Below, piece after piece: positions 35,101 through 46,881 of a DNA stretch of 64,000 nt (the stretch's first letter is position 1; each line of letters begins with the position of its first letter). Under the pieces are notes generated by a model that saw nothing but the letters and a program-made list of their open reading frames with translations, made no database searches and had not been told where the DNA came from. This DNA is from Acanthaster planci (Eukaryota; Echinodermata; Asteroidea; Valvatida; Acanthasteridae): positions 229,279 through 293,278 of the forward strand of contig NW_019091420.1 in the NCBI RefSeq assembly GCF_001949145.1, given 5' to 3'. Both the position numbers and the translations under genes were made by a program.

Positions 35101-38100
35101 AAGGCTTATCTCAAGTGGATTCAAATCCCAAAAAAAGCCAAACCTTATCCAATTTGGCACTAAAATAAGAAGTTGTAGCCAATTTATTTCGAGAGTCATA
35201 AACTTCATTGTAAAATTAACCAACTGCGTAACACTGTATGAAATCTAAATACCGACTTTATGAGGTCTGTTACCATTTTTTTCGTCTAGGGCCTAATGTC
35301 AGAACTTCTTTGACAGGTAAAAATTCGACGAAACCGTCCACGTAAATTTCTAAAAACAAAACTTCACACTATTTAACCTGCGATTTGGCAACCCCAGGCT
35401 GTACTCACTTTGCAAGTATGAACATAAATACTGGACCGTGGCAATTCCTTGACGAATATATTTCCCGTAAGGTGCACCACCTGTTTACCATGTACATCTT
35501 AACCCAAAGCCATCTACCCGAATCCAGTGGTTAAGTGGACTAAAAACAGTGCAAATCAGCTGAGCAAATGCAATGGTTGTCCGCTAGGATCAGCCCAAAA
35601 GTTGAGTCGTTACTATGTGACGAGGTCAACTCATTAGGACACATTTAACTCGACTTTGGAGGGAGGGTTAAAGAAGTCAGTTATGGTGGGGATTTGAGTA
35701 TGGTGCGGATTTGGGGTGAGGGTCCTAATACTCAACCAGGATAAAAATAGCTGTCTTTGCCATGGCGACGCAACGTCAATGGCTTCATGGGTTTCCACGA
35801 TGCTCCTCCTTTTTTGAGTGCATGGATGGGGGTGCGACGTCAGGATTTTTGCCCCTCTTTGTATGCAACAAGTACGGTATTTCTGGATCTGTTCAGCGAT
35901 TTGTAAACAAAAATGAGTTTATCGCAAGCTGTTAAATCGCCAGTCATCGTATGCCAAGTCACTGGCTGTTCTGACGAATTGTGACAATAGGCGTCCCATT
36001 TGGAATGACCAGCATCCAGAGCCCATTTAGAAACTTCACTGGAAATGCAACAAGCAAAAATGAGGCAACCAATGCAGTATATGAGCCGCCTGCTGATAAG
36101 CACTGCTCTTCCATACTCACTCTTCAGCGTGCCCCTTTATGCCAAAGAAATTAGTCGAGGTTGATTCCAGGTCCTCCCACGGGCTTGAGATGAGGCGATC
36201 CTTGGTGAACCAGTTTAGGATATCTGATCCGGTTCCATCGAAAATCAGTTGGGCTTTACACAGTTTGAGTTCGAACAAAGACAATTTCACCTTAGGACAA
36301 AGTATACATCAGAAAAAAGGCACAGGCGTTACCGGTAGTGCATGGAGGTGCCTCAAGTCGGGTTAGGGTAAATTTTAGTTGCCACTGCGAATGGAACTTC
36401 GGTTCCGACTGACCCTGTCTGGAGCTCTCTTGAGAGTTGCTAAAATCTGTTTCAGGTCAGAATAGCTGGTAAGTTACTGTAACAGGGCATGATATGTGAT
36501 ACTGGTACATATTTATATTGAAACCAAAAGAAAAAACAAGCCAAACTAAATAACAACTGAACAAAATACTTAAACACTAAAAGAATAGGAATTTACCATT
36601 TGGCACTGTGTGCTAAAAAAAGAAATCAAAATCAAACATTTAATTTAAAAAAGGCTGCGTTCTTGTCTGTTCAGTTTGGCTTGCTCCTATTTTCGTACCG
36701 AATTCTAAAGTGACCATGGTATAAAAATCAGTTCTGACCAACGGTTGAGACTATGCATAATATTGAGTAAAACTGGATCAGACAGGGCCGAGGTTAGACC
36801 AAAGTCTAGGAACTCTGGCCTGGGATGACAAATTCTGCGTCCTCACCCGCCTCACGGTCAGGTTTCCGCTCTTCCAAGCCCCGTACAACGAGTCATCGCG
36901 GTAACTCCCACTGGATGCCCTCACTCTCACACCCCACGATGAGACAGTCCACAGGTCGTAAAGCTTCACACCTCTCCCTGCCATTCCTCTGAACACAAGC
37001 TGCCATTCAGGGTCTACAAGACATCAACGACTCAGGTAACGTCCCACTTGGTATTTTATTTAGGAAGAGCTTTAAGCACGTTAGACCTTACCACTTCACA
37101 CTCTTGTAATTGGCTGTGAAGTATTTGTCCGTGCATATATAAAAATGAATTCAGAACTGGATGGAATTTTATCCGCTCTCAAATTCAAAAGAGTTTCCAA
37201 TCTCTTAAATATGAAGGAAAAATAATTAAGATTTAGAATAAAAATCTAAGACAGTGGAGTGTTAAAAAGCATGGTAGACTTTCGAGTTGCTCAGTGGCAG
37301 CAACATGGCGGTCCTACGTGACTGGTTAACTATTAGTCGCGTCACGTGTCAGCAAATATGAACATGTACAAAAATGCGCCTCTCAGAAGCGCCGTTAAAG
37401 TCTCAAAATTGCATGTTGAACGATGCACAGGTTCCCTTTGAAGCGTTGACTAAATCGACAGACTGATTACATTACGGCCATAGTACCACAGAGCTAAAAA
37501 TAAAAAACAAGAGCGTTAACTTCTCATTCTCTGCGCAGAGAAAATTATTTGACGGCATCCTGGCCGCAGACATTTTGAATTCATGTGCGTGCTTGTGGAA
37601 CATTCGAAATGAGATATGAATGAATGAATATCGAATAATGTATTCTAAATGCAACGCACAAGTACAGCATACGCGAACGTCAGGGCATCTTTTGGCGCAC
37701 ACATACAGTCAAGTGCAAATGTTTATTATATAGTTGACTATTTTAAAAAGAATGTTTCCCTAACATTTGAGAAAGGTTTTCTAATTTCGTGTGCCTGTCT
37801 TTTGATGGCTTTATTTCGATGAATTGGTTCAGCTAAGTCGTACCGTTAATTCTATATCCAGCAAGAAATGAGACCGAGGGGTACCCCCCAACATGCCCAA
37901 TCGCTATACACACTCTACACTATTGTTATTTAACACATCCCCCCCCCCGACGTCTGAAAAGAATCCATCGGATTCCACTCAAACAATGACCAACACGACG
38001 CGGGGGGGGGGTTCTCTCCGTCTCATATCTCGCTTCATTTGATGCAGAAGAGAGAACCCCCCCTGCTTTNTCATTTCTTGCTGGGTATATGCTGCATATG

Positions 38101-41100
38101 TCTGGAGCAGCAGCTTTCATAGGAATCGGGAATCGATAAAATCCAATTTATACATAACAAGCGTCAGCTGAAAAGAGTGTGCTGTCGGTGCATTGCCACC
38201 ACAGTTGTGGCGTCTAACCGGATTAGGCCGTAGAGGATTTTCCGTCACGTGATTTTTGACGGCCAGCGTTCAATCAAAGAGGAAGGACACAGAAGGATTT
38301 GCAACTCTGGCACTTCAAATTGTTCAATGATCGTCGCCGCCGAGTCAGACGCACTAGAGAAAACATATCAAAAATGCCTGATTACCGCCTGCATCTTAGC
38401 TGGACAAGCGGGGCCAGTGATTTCCTAGTAATGCTTGTTTCGCTCGCAATTTAATACAAATTATTGCTTTGACAAGGAAATAGAGAGAGAAAATCCCTGA
38501 TATTAGACACACTTTTGCCATTTTAAATAAACATTTTAAATTTTGATACACAGTTCCGTTATCATACAAAGTTTGTCATATCAGTGTTCAAAGACTTGGT
38601 ACAAATTTGGCTAAGACTGGCCACCAAAATATTGACTTGTACTGGAAAACTAAGTTCATAAGTAACAAAATGCGCTATTTCATCACAGGAAGTGACCATG
38701 AAATCTCATAAAATACACTTCTGTACAAATGCCACAATAAAAACGATTCATACATAACACACAATCTTGTAAACAACCGGGCTAGGTATTCCCAAAATAA
38801 CTCCAGAAGAAAGCGTTCATTAAGGGCAATGACTGCACATATAGATTTAGGGCGCACAGCATAATGCAAGCAACTGCGCAAGCATTAAATTTGATGTTGT
38901 CATGAGATCATACCAAGCACCAACAAAGGCATGAATATTCAATTTCCTATACCTCAGTACACGAAGTATTATAAGGATGCAGATTACCATTGACAAATTG
39001 CGGCGGCGATCATAGGGTACATAGGGGATTCGTGGTTGGGAAACAGACGGTGCACAGCAAGCGTTCGCTGTGCTCTGGCTATGGACGTAGGCCCTACCAG
39101 GCATGCCAGAAAGCGGTAATTGGCCAGATGGTACAGCCCGGGCAGTTCAAACTCTTTCCGTGTCCTTCCTGTATGGTTCAATATTATGCAAATATTGACT
39201 GCTTCCAGTGGTACAGTAAAACTAGTCTCCAGAGGTGCTCCATAGAGCATGCTATCTTCCGGAGGCAAAGCCGAGGGAAAATAGAAGGTTCCATGGATCA
39301 CCCAGGGAGGGTAGTTTTACTGTACCGCGAGATAAAGCAGTCAATATTTGTTTTATAACACCTCCCCACAGATTCTGCAAATTTAAGCCAAAAATCAATA
39401 ATGAAACACCAAACTGGAATTAATATTCATCAAATTTATTTCAAGAATTCCAAGCGGAACAGAAACGTTCGAATACATTCATTAACCGATGATTGTTTGC
39501 TATGAGCCGAAATACACGCCTATGTTTTCGTTGCTACGGATATAGTTCTTTGGTTGCTACGGGTATAGTTCTTTGGTTGCTACGGATATAGTTCTTTGGT
39601 TGCTACGGGTATAGTTTTTTTTAAGCGGTGGTATAAATATAGTTAAACTAGCAAGCGTCACATGACACACTTTGGGTCAATCAATCTGTGGGCGCTCGGA
39701 AATAGGCGCGCCTTCAAAGTCTCTCAACTTTCAGGCGTACATAAAACTGCAAATAGAAAATAGAAGATTCGAAAAGGCACGCAAGTCCACGGACATGGTA
39801 CGCTTTCTAAAATGCCTTTGCCCGTCATGTAACGTCACTTGAAAAACCTCTATGGATGGCACCATGCTTGTGGATTGAATATACAGTCGCACGTTCAGCA
39901 CTGTGCAACCAATAGCGTATTGTGATTTGCTTTTCGAGCGGTCTCAAACTAACATAACCGCAGTTATAGCGTCTTGGGTGAGTTCAGATTTATGTTCATG
40001 CTCCTGTTTCAGTCTTTGGCAGATCCCCACAAAAAGAACACGAAAGTGAAAGCTGTATATTCTCCAAATCAATCCAACAAATAACATGCGAGTAACCCAA
40101 AAATGCTCGCTTACAACACCTGAATACTTTTTTATCAACAATTCAGAAATTTGGAACCGCTCCAATTGTGGCAAAATTCATGAAAAAAACAATTGCGAGT
40201 CACACGTTACTGCCTTAAGCAATAAAGATTATCCGTTCTCAATTTAAAAAAAATCAGAGCAGTTGGAAATACCTTACCTGTTCTTGATGTTAAATCGAGC
40301 TCTGGGCAGTTGGAGTTTACCTGAAAAAAATCACACACGAGTGTGTTCCATCGGCAATCGGTGCTATATTTATAAAAGCCGTCGTTCCAGAATTGCTTGT
40401 GCGAGTGTGCTGAGTTACGATACCCCAGGACGGGTTGACTTTTGAAATTCTGTTTCCATTTTTCCAATACTGTGTGTGGTTTGAAATTAACTCCCAGGAA
40501 AGGTTAGACAGTAAAACATTGACGCCTTGACAAGGTCTACGAATTACCTGACTTTCGGAACATGTTCAAAATGTAAGGGTAGTTAATTATGCAAGGCGCT
40601 CAGAGGTACGTTCTCTTTAAGATAAACTTGCATGTCGGGAGTAAAAGAACATAGTGGTGCAGTGGAAGTGTTACACGAAAGCTGAAACAGTGACACCTTT
40701 CAGTGTTTTGTGTGGGCACTAAAACATAGCGATTTTCTTTATAATAAGCATTTGTGGCATTTCTGAGGTGTGAAGCCAATTTGGGGGGCTTTGTACACGC
40801 TTTGGAAAGGAAGGGATATGAAGTCATACCAAAATTAGCTCTCTCTGGTCATATTTAAAAACCAAAGCCTTTGGCTCCTTCTTGAGGGCTATGGCCACCC
40901 AGGCCCCCAGATCTACTCGTGAAACGAGCTTTTCACACATAAGCAGAACGTGTCGTTCTTCCCAGAAAACCGTGATGAGCGTTTAAGCACTCACCTGTCC
41001 TATTTGTACGTTGTAGTAGAAAAGACTGCTGTCTTCCTTCGAATTCTCGGGGAATTCTTCCAACCTGGCGTCATTGAGCTGGCAGGTCCGGATCCCGCCG

Positions 41101-41348
41101 GCCTTGCCGTAGTTGAAGGACCGACACCGCGCGTTGTTTTCCCTCAAGCACAGAGCCGCGCACCGGACCGGAGATACCCCCGACAGGTTTCTGACGGCGT
41201 GACCGACCAGCGCCATATGCATGATATGCGTGATATGCGTGAACGCCACGTTAACAGCCTTCTTGCACGTTTCCTGGGACGATGCGGTAGCTACGCTTCC
41301 ACTTACTGCTTCTGCCAACACCACGACTGCCAAAACAAGTAACTTCAT
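32133..41348 (-). CDS. Secreted PAN/Apple-type protein with unnamed C-terminal domain, gene 3
   Basis: Six exons on the minus strand: 41348-40995, 40320-40278, 37013-36847, 36290-36121, 34025-33847 and 32188-32133. They total 969 bases (322 aa) with GT-AG sites in matching phase. The start at 41348 yields a clear signal peptide (MKLLVLAVVVLAEAVSGS). The PAN-type domain has RCAALC, CRSFNYGK and TCQLND and lacks the N-glycosylation site of gene 2. An insertion rich in His, Thr and Met (THITHIMHM) precedes it. The 43-base exon encodes VNSNCPELDLTSRT. The C-terminal domain follows: DPEWQLVFRG; VKLSLFELKLCKAQLIFDG; TGSDILNWFTKDR; DRRFFISHTYRGC; GWLAVVD; RADFLTIHVEAE then TAG. The usual CDF after VKLSL is FEL here, so that cysteine is lost. 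Its 3' part was the source of, or shares a source with, the relic at 17 kb. Confidence 0.92.
33712..33785. repeat. Dispersed AGCCGTAGCC-type element in gene 3, last intron
   Basis: This is the best-preserved copy on this side of the window: GACGGCTTCCATAGGTGCG, then CATTTGCAGCCGTAGCCGTG, then TAATTTGCAC. It matches copies at 17455 and 19710 and, more loosely, those upstream of the SLC16-like genes. Confidence 0.65.
34401..34465. repeat. Near-perfect 29-bp hairpin in a gene 3 intron
   Basis: The arms 34401-34429 and 34437-34465 are complementary at 27 of 29 positions around a 7-nt loop (TATACCT). The inner 18 bp (ACTAAAGACACTGTTGC and flank) are perfect. The length and loop fit a microRNA-like precursor or a tiny MITE. 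It lies in the intron between the VKLS and RRFF exons of gene 3. Function is inference only. Confidence 0.8.
37867..38100 (-). repeat. Dispersed repeat, inverted copy of 1238-1415, beside an N
   Basis: Bases 37867-38035 match 1238-1415 in reverse. Bases 38049-38100 contain pieces of the same repeat in forward orientation (AGAGAACCCCCCCTGCTTT, then TCATTTCTTGCTGGGTATA) joined at the N at 38070, with the middle missing. The N is therefore a join inside a repeat. The block lies in intron 2 of gene 3. Confidence 0.75.
39189..39350. mobile_element. Short foldback element in gene 3, intron 2
   Basis: The left arm CAAATATTGACTGC plus GGTACAGTAAAACTA pairs with the right arm TAGTTTTACTGTACC plus GCAGTCAATATTTG. 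The arms are about 40 bp, separated by about 80 bp. No coding content. It is a small inverted-repeat transposon by structure. Confidence 0.75.
39531..39618 (+). repeat. Tandem repeat, 23-bp unit, about 4 copies
   Basis: The unit TTGCTACGGATATAGTTCTT plus TGG is repeated directly with A/G variation at one site in alternate copies (GGATATAG, GGGTATAG). It is in intron 2 of gene 3. The copies have no spacers. Confidence 0.9.
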
Positions 41349-42830
41349 TCTCAAAACTACAGAGCACCCACTGAAATAGACGGCACTGATCACTGGAATA
41401 TGGTAATATAAATTTCAGTAACAGTGATGGCCACAGATAGACGTGGTGTTTTTTCTTAATTAATCACGAACGCGACGTTGGCATAGCAACAGTTTCGCCG
41501 CTTGTCTGTGGGCTAGATGGCAATATGCGTCGTTTCATACTCCTAAATGAGGATGAACAAAGGCACCACAACTGGAGTAAATAAGGCGCCTCGAACAATG
41601 TTCGTTCGACTAGAAATTTCAAATACTTATTGTAGACCTGAAAAATTACCCTCATTGTTGCTTTATCACGAAACTGTCACGAATTGTGTTCATGTTAAAG
41701 TTGCCCGCCAAAAAGAGTACATTATCCACGTATGGTAAGTAGTGTGTGAAATGAACTCACGGATGAATTCCTTTTTAACGTTTTAGAAACAAGCCTAGGA
41801 AAGATCCCCCTTTTAGTGAAAACTCACTTCAAGCGTCCACAATCTCACGCATCCTTGGCACAATCCTTGCTTTAGTGCATGAGCAATGCATAATGAGCCT
41901 GTGTTTAGTTTGTTAAGACGTAAAAGAGTAAAACCTTTCATCAGCACAGCAGTGGAAATATTATGCTAATTTCCTAACATAAACCCGTGGATCTGGCAGT
42001 TGGGTTCCCTCTCCCGGCTCATTGCCTTTTTTCGGGGGGGGGGCTACGTCTAAAGGTCGGAAGATCCCAACAATAGCATAAACCATGATGTAAAGGTCTT
42101 GTTTTGAGAGTACGGTTAAGGACGAAACAAAAATATTAAATGGCTTCCCAAAAGATGACAGTGTAGTCCCCCCCCCGTCCTTTGCGAATAAATTTCCCTT
42201 GAACGAATAAAATTCCTGGATCTGCCCCTTAAACTCAGAGGAATTCCGCCTGGAATTCATTCCCACTAAAGGTCAGTGCATTCGCAGTCCAAATAACATT
42301 GCAGGGACTGGGAGCCAGTCTATCATTCCTCAGCTTCGTTGTGTAGCAAGGAATTTACCAGTAACGACAATGGACAGAAAGTTACTACGGGATGTTCATT
42401 CTGTAGGTATTGCACGTACATTACAAGCTACCGGTTCCCGTATAATATAATTGTGCAATCGATGGTACCACACACGATATGCATGTGTTGCGTACCGACT
42501 TAAGGAAAACCAGGGAATTCATTCCTGTATCAAGACTATGCTAACACAACTTCCCGATACGGGTGACTGACGGCCTTTGATCGATTCAAGTAGGGTAATG
42601 TGCATTGTATTTTGCAGTGCTTGTACCCATGGTTCAGTACAGCCTATATGTTCAACATCGAGCTGGTGTCAAAGTCGATAAACCGTGTAAGTCTTTACAT
42701 ATTACGCTGGCAGCAAAGCCGTTGGGTGAGGACACCGTGGAAGACCGGGTAATAAATATATACATGATTACCTCCGGAGGTTCCCGGAATAGCAGTTGCT
42801 TCCTGACTGTTTACATATAGAGCCCCGAAA
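41349..42830. promoter_or_regulatory. Divergent intergenic region between gene 3 and the P450 gene
   Basis: Gene 3 (minus strand) and the P450 (plus strand) start 1.48 kb apart and point away from each other, so both promoters should lie here. The block at 41740-42090 is shared with gene 2's upstream region. I see no clear TATA box tied to either start. Poly-G and poly-C tracts occur near 42036 and 42167. Confidence 0.5.
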
Positions 42831-45800
42831 ATGAACCTATTTGTTGGCCTGAAGCTTTTCGACCTACGGTCAGCCCTCCTCGGAGCCGTCGTGTTCCTGA
42901 TTTTGTTCCGGTACCTTCGCCGCAGACGGTGGAACCTACCTCCCGGCCCCACTGGGTGGCCTGGGATCGGTTATGTACCCCATCTTGCCTTAACGGGAGA
43001 AGAACCGCACGTAGCGTTCTCCAAGTTGGTTCCGAAGTATGTATCTCCCCACTGCAGACTTCCTTTGGTTACATAATTTGCAAAGGTCTCCATCCTCTCA
43101 GTTCTTGTGAAACTTGTAGGTCAAAATTAACTTGTAGACTATATTTTTAACTCAGTTTAGTTTCCTTGTAGGCCCCTGGGCATTTCTCAGACCATGGAGC
43201 AATCATCCCCTCGACCTGATTTCCTTCTAGCCGACGTTAATTTACATCTCTGACTGCAGAGCATCAAAGAATTCAGATTCCCACCCTATCTAGCTGTCAT
43301 TCCACTACCTGCAGGTTGCGCGTGAATGCCATCGACATGTCACCATTCACCTTTTTCAGGGAGCTCAGCACTCCGTGTTTGATCCCTGTCCGCCTTGAAA
43401 TTTCTGCCAAACCGAAAACTGCCAAGACCAAACTCCAAATATGATTCCAACCCCCCCCCCCCATGGCTGGCAAAGTACCCATTGATGTCGGTCAACAAGG
43501 TCAGGCGGGTTCGTTTTGTGTCGAAGACCAAATTCGACCGCCGAACAGTAGTTGACAACGAGCCAGTTCGGTATATTTCAATAGCACATGCCCCAAACGA
43601 AGCGCGTCCTAGGTCATTCGGACGGGAGTGCGAGGTCTGCTCTACTGTAAACTCGTCGAACTAGGCTGTCGGCCTTGGTAGATAAAAGGTGTTTTGTTAC
43701 ATGTTTGCATACTGGGTTCAGTCTTTCGCTTGAGGTCACAACATTCTGTTTTGATGTGTGCAAATAATTCGTCATCAACACCACGAAGTACTACTCATGT
43801 ATAGATGTGTGCGCCGCTTCAGCGCGTATTTCAAAGAAGTGTGTTATTTTCATTTTAACGAAGTAGCACTCAGCACGTGTGGCACGTGCTCCGTGAGTTG
43901 TCGTTTTCAGGAATTGCCCTTTTCCTTAATTTATACAATTAAAACGAGTTTTAAGAGCATCTTCTAGTTATGTCACATATTTACGGGTGAATCAAATCAT
44001 TTTAGACCTTTCGAAGTGTTTTTATACATGCTATATTGACAATACACATAAGTGCTACTTCGTGAAAACGAAAATCGTTCGATCATGCATCAGTGTACGA
44101 TGTGCGGGCGTTCACTTCAGTGCTACTTTGTGAAACCGAAATTCTTGTAAACATGGTTTTCACGAATATCACGCAAGTGCAGTTGAGTGCTACTTCGTGG
44201 TGTTGGTGATGAGTTATGCCCGGAGAATTTCTGAAACAGACTTCCCGATTAATTTCTACCTCCAACAAAAAGTTCGTCAGTTTATGTAAGTTCCTTGAAG
44301 TTCCGACCATATACATGTGTATATACTATAATCATAAAAACACAAAGCTCGCCTCTAAATATTTCTTGAACAGATATGGTAACATCATTAGTGTGAACTT
44401 GGCGGGGCATTTGGTCGTGGTCTTGCACGGCTTTACCACCATCAGAGAGGCCTTCAATCAACAGCAGTTCAGCGCTAGACCGAGGATGTACACCAGCGAG
44501 AAGGTTCGACCCGGCGTGGGTAAGACCAGGATCTCGCCCGCTTTAATTTGTAATTATAGACTTCACGAAAGACGGACTGGTGATAATGGGTGTTCCCTCT
44601 GTACACTGAGGGTACAGACGAGTGGTGACAGCTGACGCACATTGGAGGGTTTGTTCTCGCATAACGAATACAAAAAGACTGAATCTCCTTGGAGCGCTCA
44701 AATTATCCTCACACTGATTTGTGGATATGTCAACAGACTAATCCAGCCAGTGATCACTGTAGGGTATACCCCTTAAGGTTTCCTGCAGCTGTGTAGCTGG
44801 GCCGTGACTTTTTTCTGAATAACAATTTTCACAAATTATGAACGTAGGGATGAACATGACAATGCAGAATGTTTAATTTTGTTTTGGCAAAACTCTTCAA
44901 AGAAACAACGCGGGCCACTCGTGCTGATTATCTGAATCCATCTTTTCCCCAACACTTAGAACGAATCTCCCAGACCCTGGGAGATGGGCGCACCACCCTG
45001 AGATAAAAACAGAATTTATAACAAAGAGGAAAGGAGAACCTTTAGAGCTGGTCATGGGCGGAGATGATTACATTTGGTAATTCCCCCAGGTCAAAAAGTG
45101 GGGGTGGGGGGATATGATCCCACACGTTTTTGGTGGGGGGATTGCCTATATAATCATCCCCCTCTTTCAATTCAACTTTGCGCACCCTCAACATGCACCA
45201 CCGACTCTACCTTTGCCGGTGTCATGATTTCACGTGGGATGGAGGCCGTGCTTAGTTTTCAGAAATTATCAGGAAAAAAATAAAGACGTTTGGTCCTGTA
45301 TACTGGATTTATTATTTTTTTTCAGGGGTTATCACATCCTCTGGTGACGTTTGGACAGAGATACGGAGATTCTCCCTGACTGTCCTAAGAGGACTGGGAG
45401 TGGGCAAATCCAGCTTCGAGGATAACATCGCCGCAGAGGCAGAATTCTTGATGGAGGACTGGACGAAGTACGAGGGAGCAGCCTTCGACCCAAGGCACTC
45501 AATAGCCAACGCCGTCTCCAACGTGATCTGCTCCGTCGTCTTCGGGAGGAGGTTCCAGTACAACGATGCAGTTTTCAGGCGAATGCTGGAGTGTAACGAC
45601 GACATCGTGGAGAGAGCGGGCAGCGGGGGAGCCATCGAGTTCTCCTCGCTACTGGCCCGACTGACCTTCTTGCCCTTCATCAGGGACTACATTGCTACCG
45701 TCCGGCAGTCCTACAACCAGATCCGGTCCATGGTCGTGCGGCACAACCAGGACTACGACGCGGACAACCCGCGCGACTTCATCGACGCCTACCTCCAGCA

Positions 45801-46881
45801 CCAGCAAGCTAAGGAGCGGCAGGGGTGCGAGGCGTCGGTGTTCGACATGGACAACCTGACCAACTTGGTGAGCGACCTGTTCTTTGCCGGCAGCGAGACC
45901 ACCACCACCACTCTCCGCTGGATGCTGCTGTACATGATGATCTATCCTGAGGTGCAGGCGAGGGTGCACAAAGAACTAGATGCCGTCACCGGACGCAATC
46001 GGTTCCCTAGGCTTGGGGACAAGCCGGATCTACCCTACACGGAGGCGGTGATCTGTGAGCTGCAGAGGATAACCACCATTGCCCCACTCGCAGTTCCCCA
46101 TGCCTGTCTGGAAGACACCAAGCTACTTGGGTAAGTCTTGAAGAGCGCCATCACTCTCCCAACGAATGCACAGGTCATTGTGGGAAGTTGTTCCGCGGTC
46201 TCGTAATGCATGTAGTTTCAGAATCGATAGCTAATGATTGTTTGCGTCTGAACGATACACTCTGCCATACACTCTCTGACTCGAGATTAACAAAGTGCAC
46301 CGATGTTCATCCCAGGTACGATATTCCCAAGGGCACTATTCTCGTCTCCAACCTGTGGCACGACCACTTCGACCCCACCGTCTGGGAGGAGCCGAACGTC
46401 TTCCGGCCGGAGCGGTTCCTGGACCGGGATGGTAAAGTAGTCCGACGCGAGGAGATCAACCCTTTCGGAATAGGTAACTGACACGTGCAAACAAAGGCGA
46501 TTTGGGGATGTTTGATTTTTTTTTGTATGCAGGGAAAGTTTGATTTCTTCCCAACATCGAACTCAAATCCTGAATCTAATCGCCGCTTCTCAATTGCTGT
46601 GCGCTTCCACTTGCAATTTTGTAAGGATAATAAAACTAATAACTGCAATATTGATCGCACAAAATATTTGTTAACCTGGTTTGACTTCATTCCCGACAGG
46701 ACGCCGCATCTGCCTCGGGGAGCACTTGGCAAGGATGGAGCTCTTTATCTTCATCACCTTCCTCCTGCATCAGTTCACCTTCAAGAAGCCTCAAGACGCT
46801 CCCCCGCTGACGCTCAGAGGCATCAACTTTGGCACCTGGTCCCCAGTCGAATTTAAAGTGTGTGCTATCCCTAGAGTGTAA
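42831..46881 (+). CDS. Cytochrome P450, CYP2-like (clan 2), microsomal
   Basis: Five exons: 42831-43036, 44374-44519, 45326-46130, 46316-46473 and 46700-46881. They total 1497 bases (498 aa, the usual size), with GT-AG introns in phase. Features in order: N-terminal membrane anchor (LLGAVVFLILF) with a basic stop (RYLRRRRW), proline hinge LPPGPTGWPG (residues 37-45), helix C WTEIRR (about 127-132), I-helix oxygen-activation motif AGSETT (about 304-309), K-helix ELQR (about 362-365), FRPERF (about 415-420), and the haem loop PFGIGRRICLGE with Cys about 443. All catalytic elements are present, so it should be a working monooxygenase in the endoplasmic reticulum using cytochrome P450 reductase. 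The substrate cannot be read from sequence. Vertebrate CYP2 genes usually have nine exons; here one large exon covers several of them. Confidence 0.95.
43766..44216. mobile_element. Foldback element in P450 intron 1
   Basis: The terminal inverted repeats of about 32 bp are GTCATCAACACCACGAAGTA at 43771 and TACTTCGTGGTGTTGGTGA at 44191. Inside, AGTGCTACTTCGTGAAA-type motifs recur several times (for example about 44050 and 44118). There is no protein. It is a non-autonomous transposon by structure. Confidence 0.75.

Noticed and set aside
39531..39618. Regular 23-bp repeats resembling a CRISPR array
   Set aside because: The copies abut with no spacers and the DNA is eukaryotic; it is a simple tandem repeat. 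The 26-bp array at 60512-60619 is rejected for the same reason.
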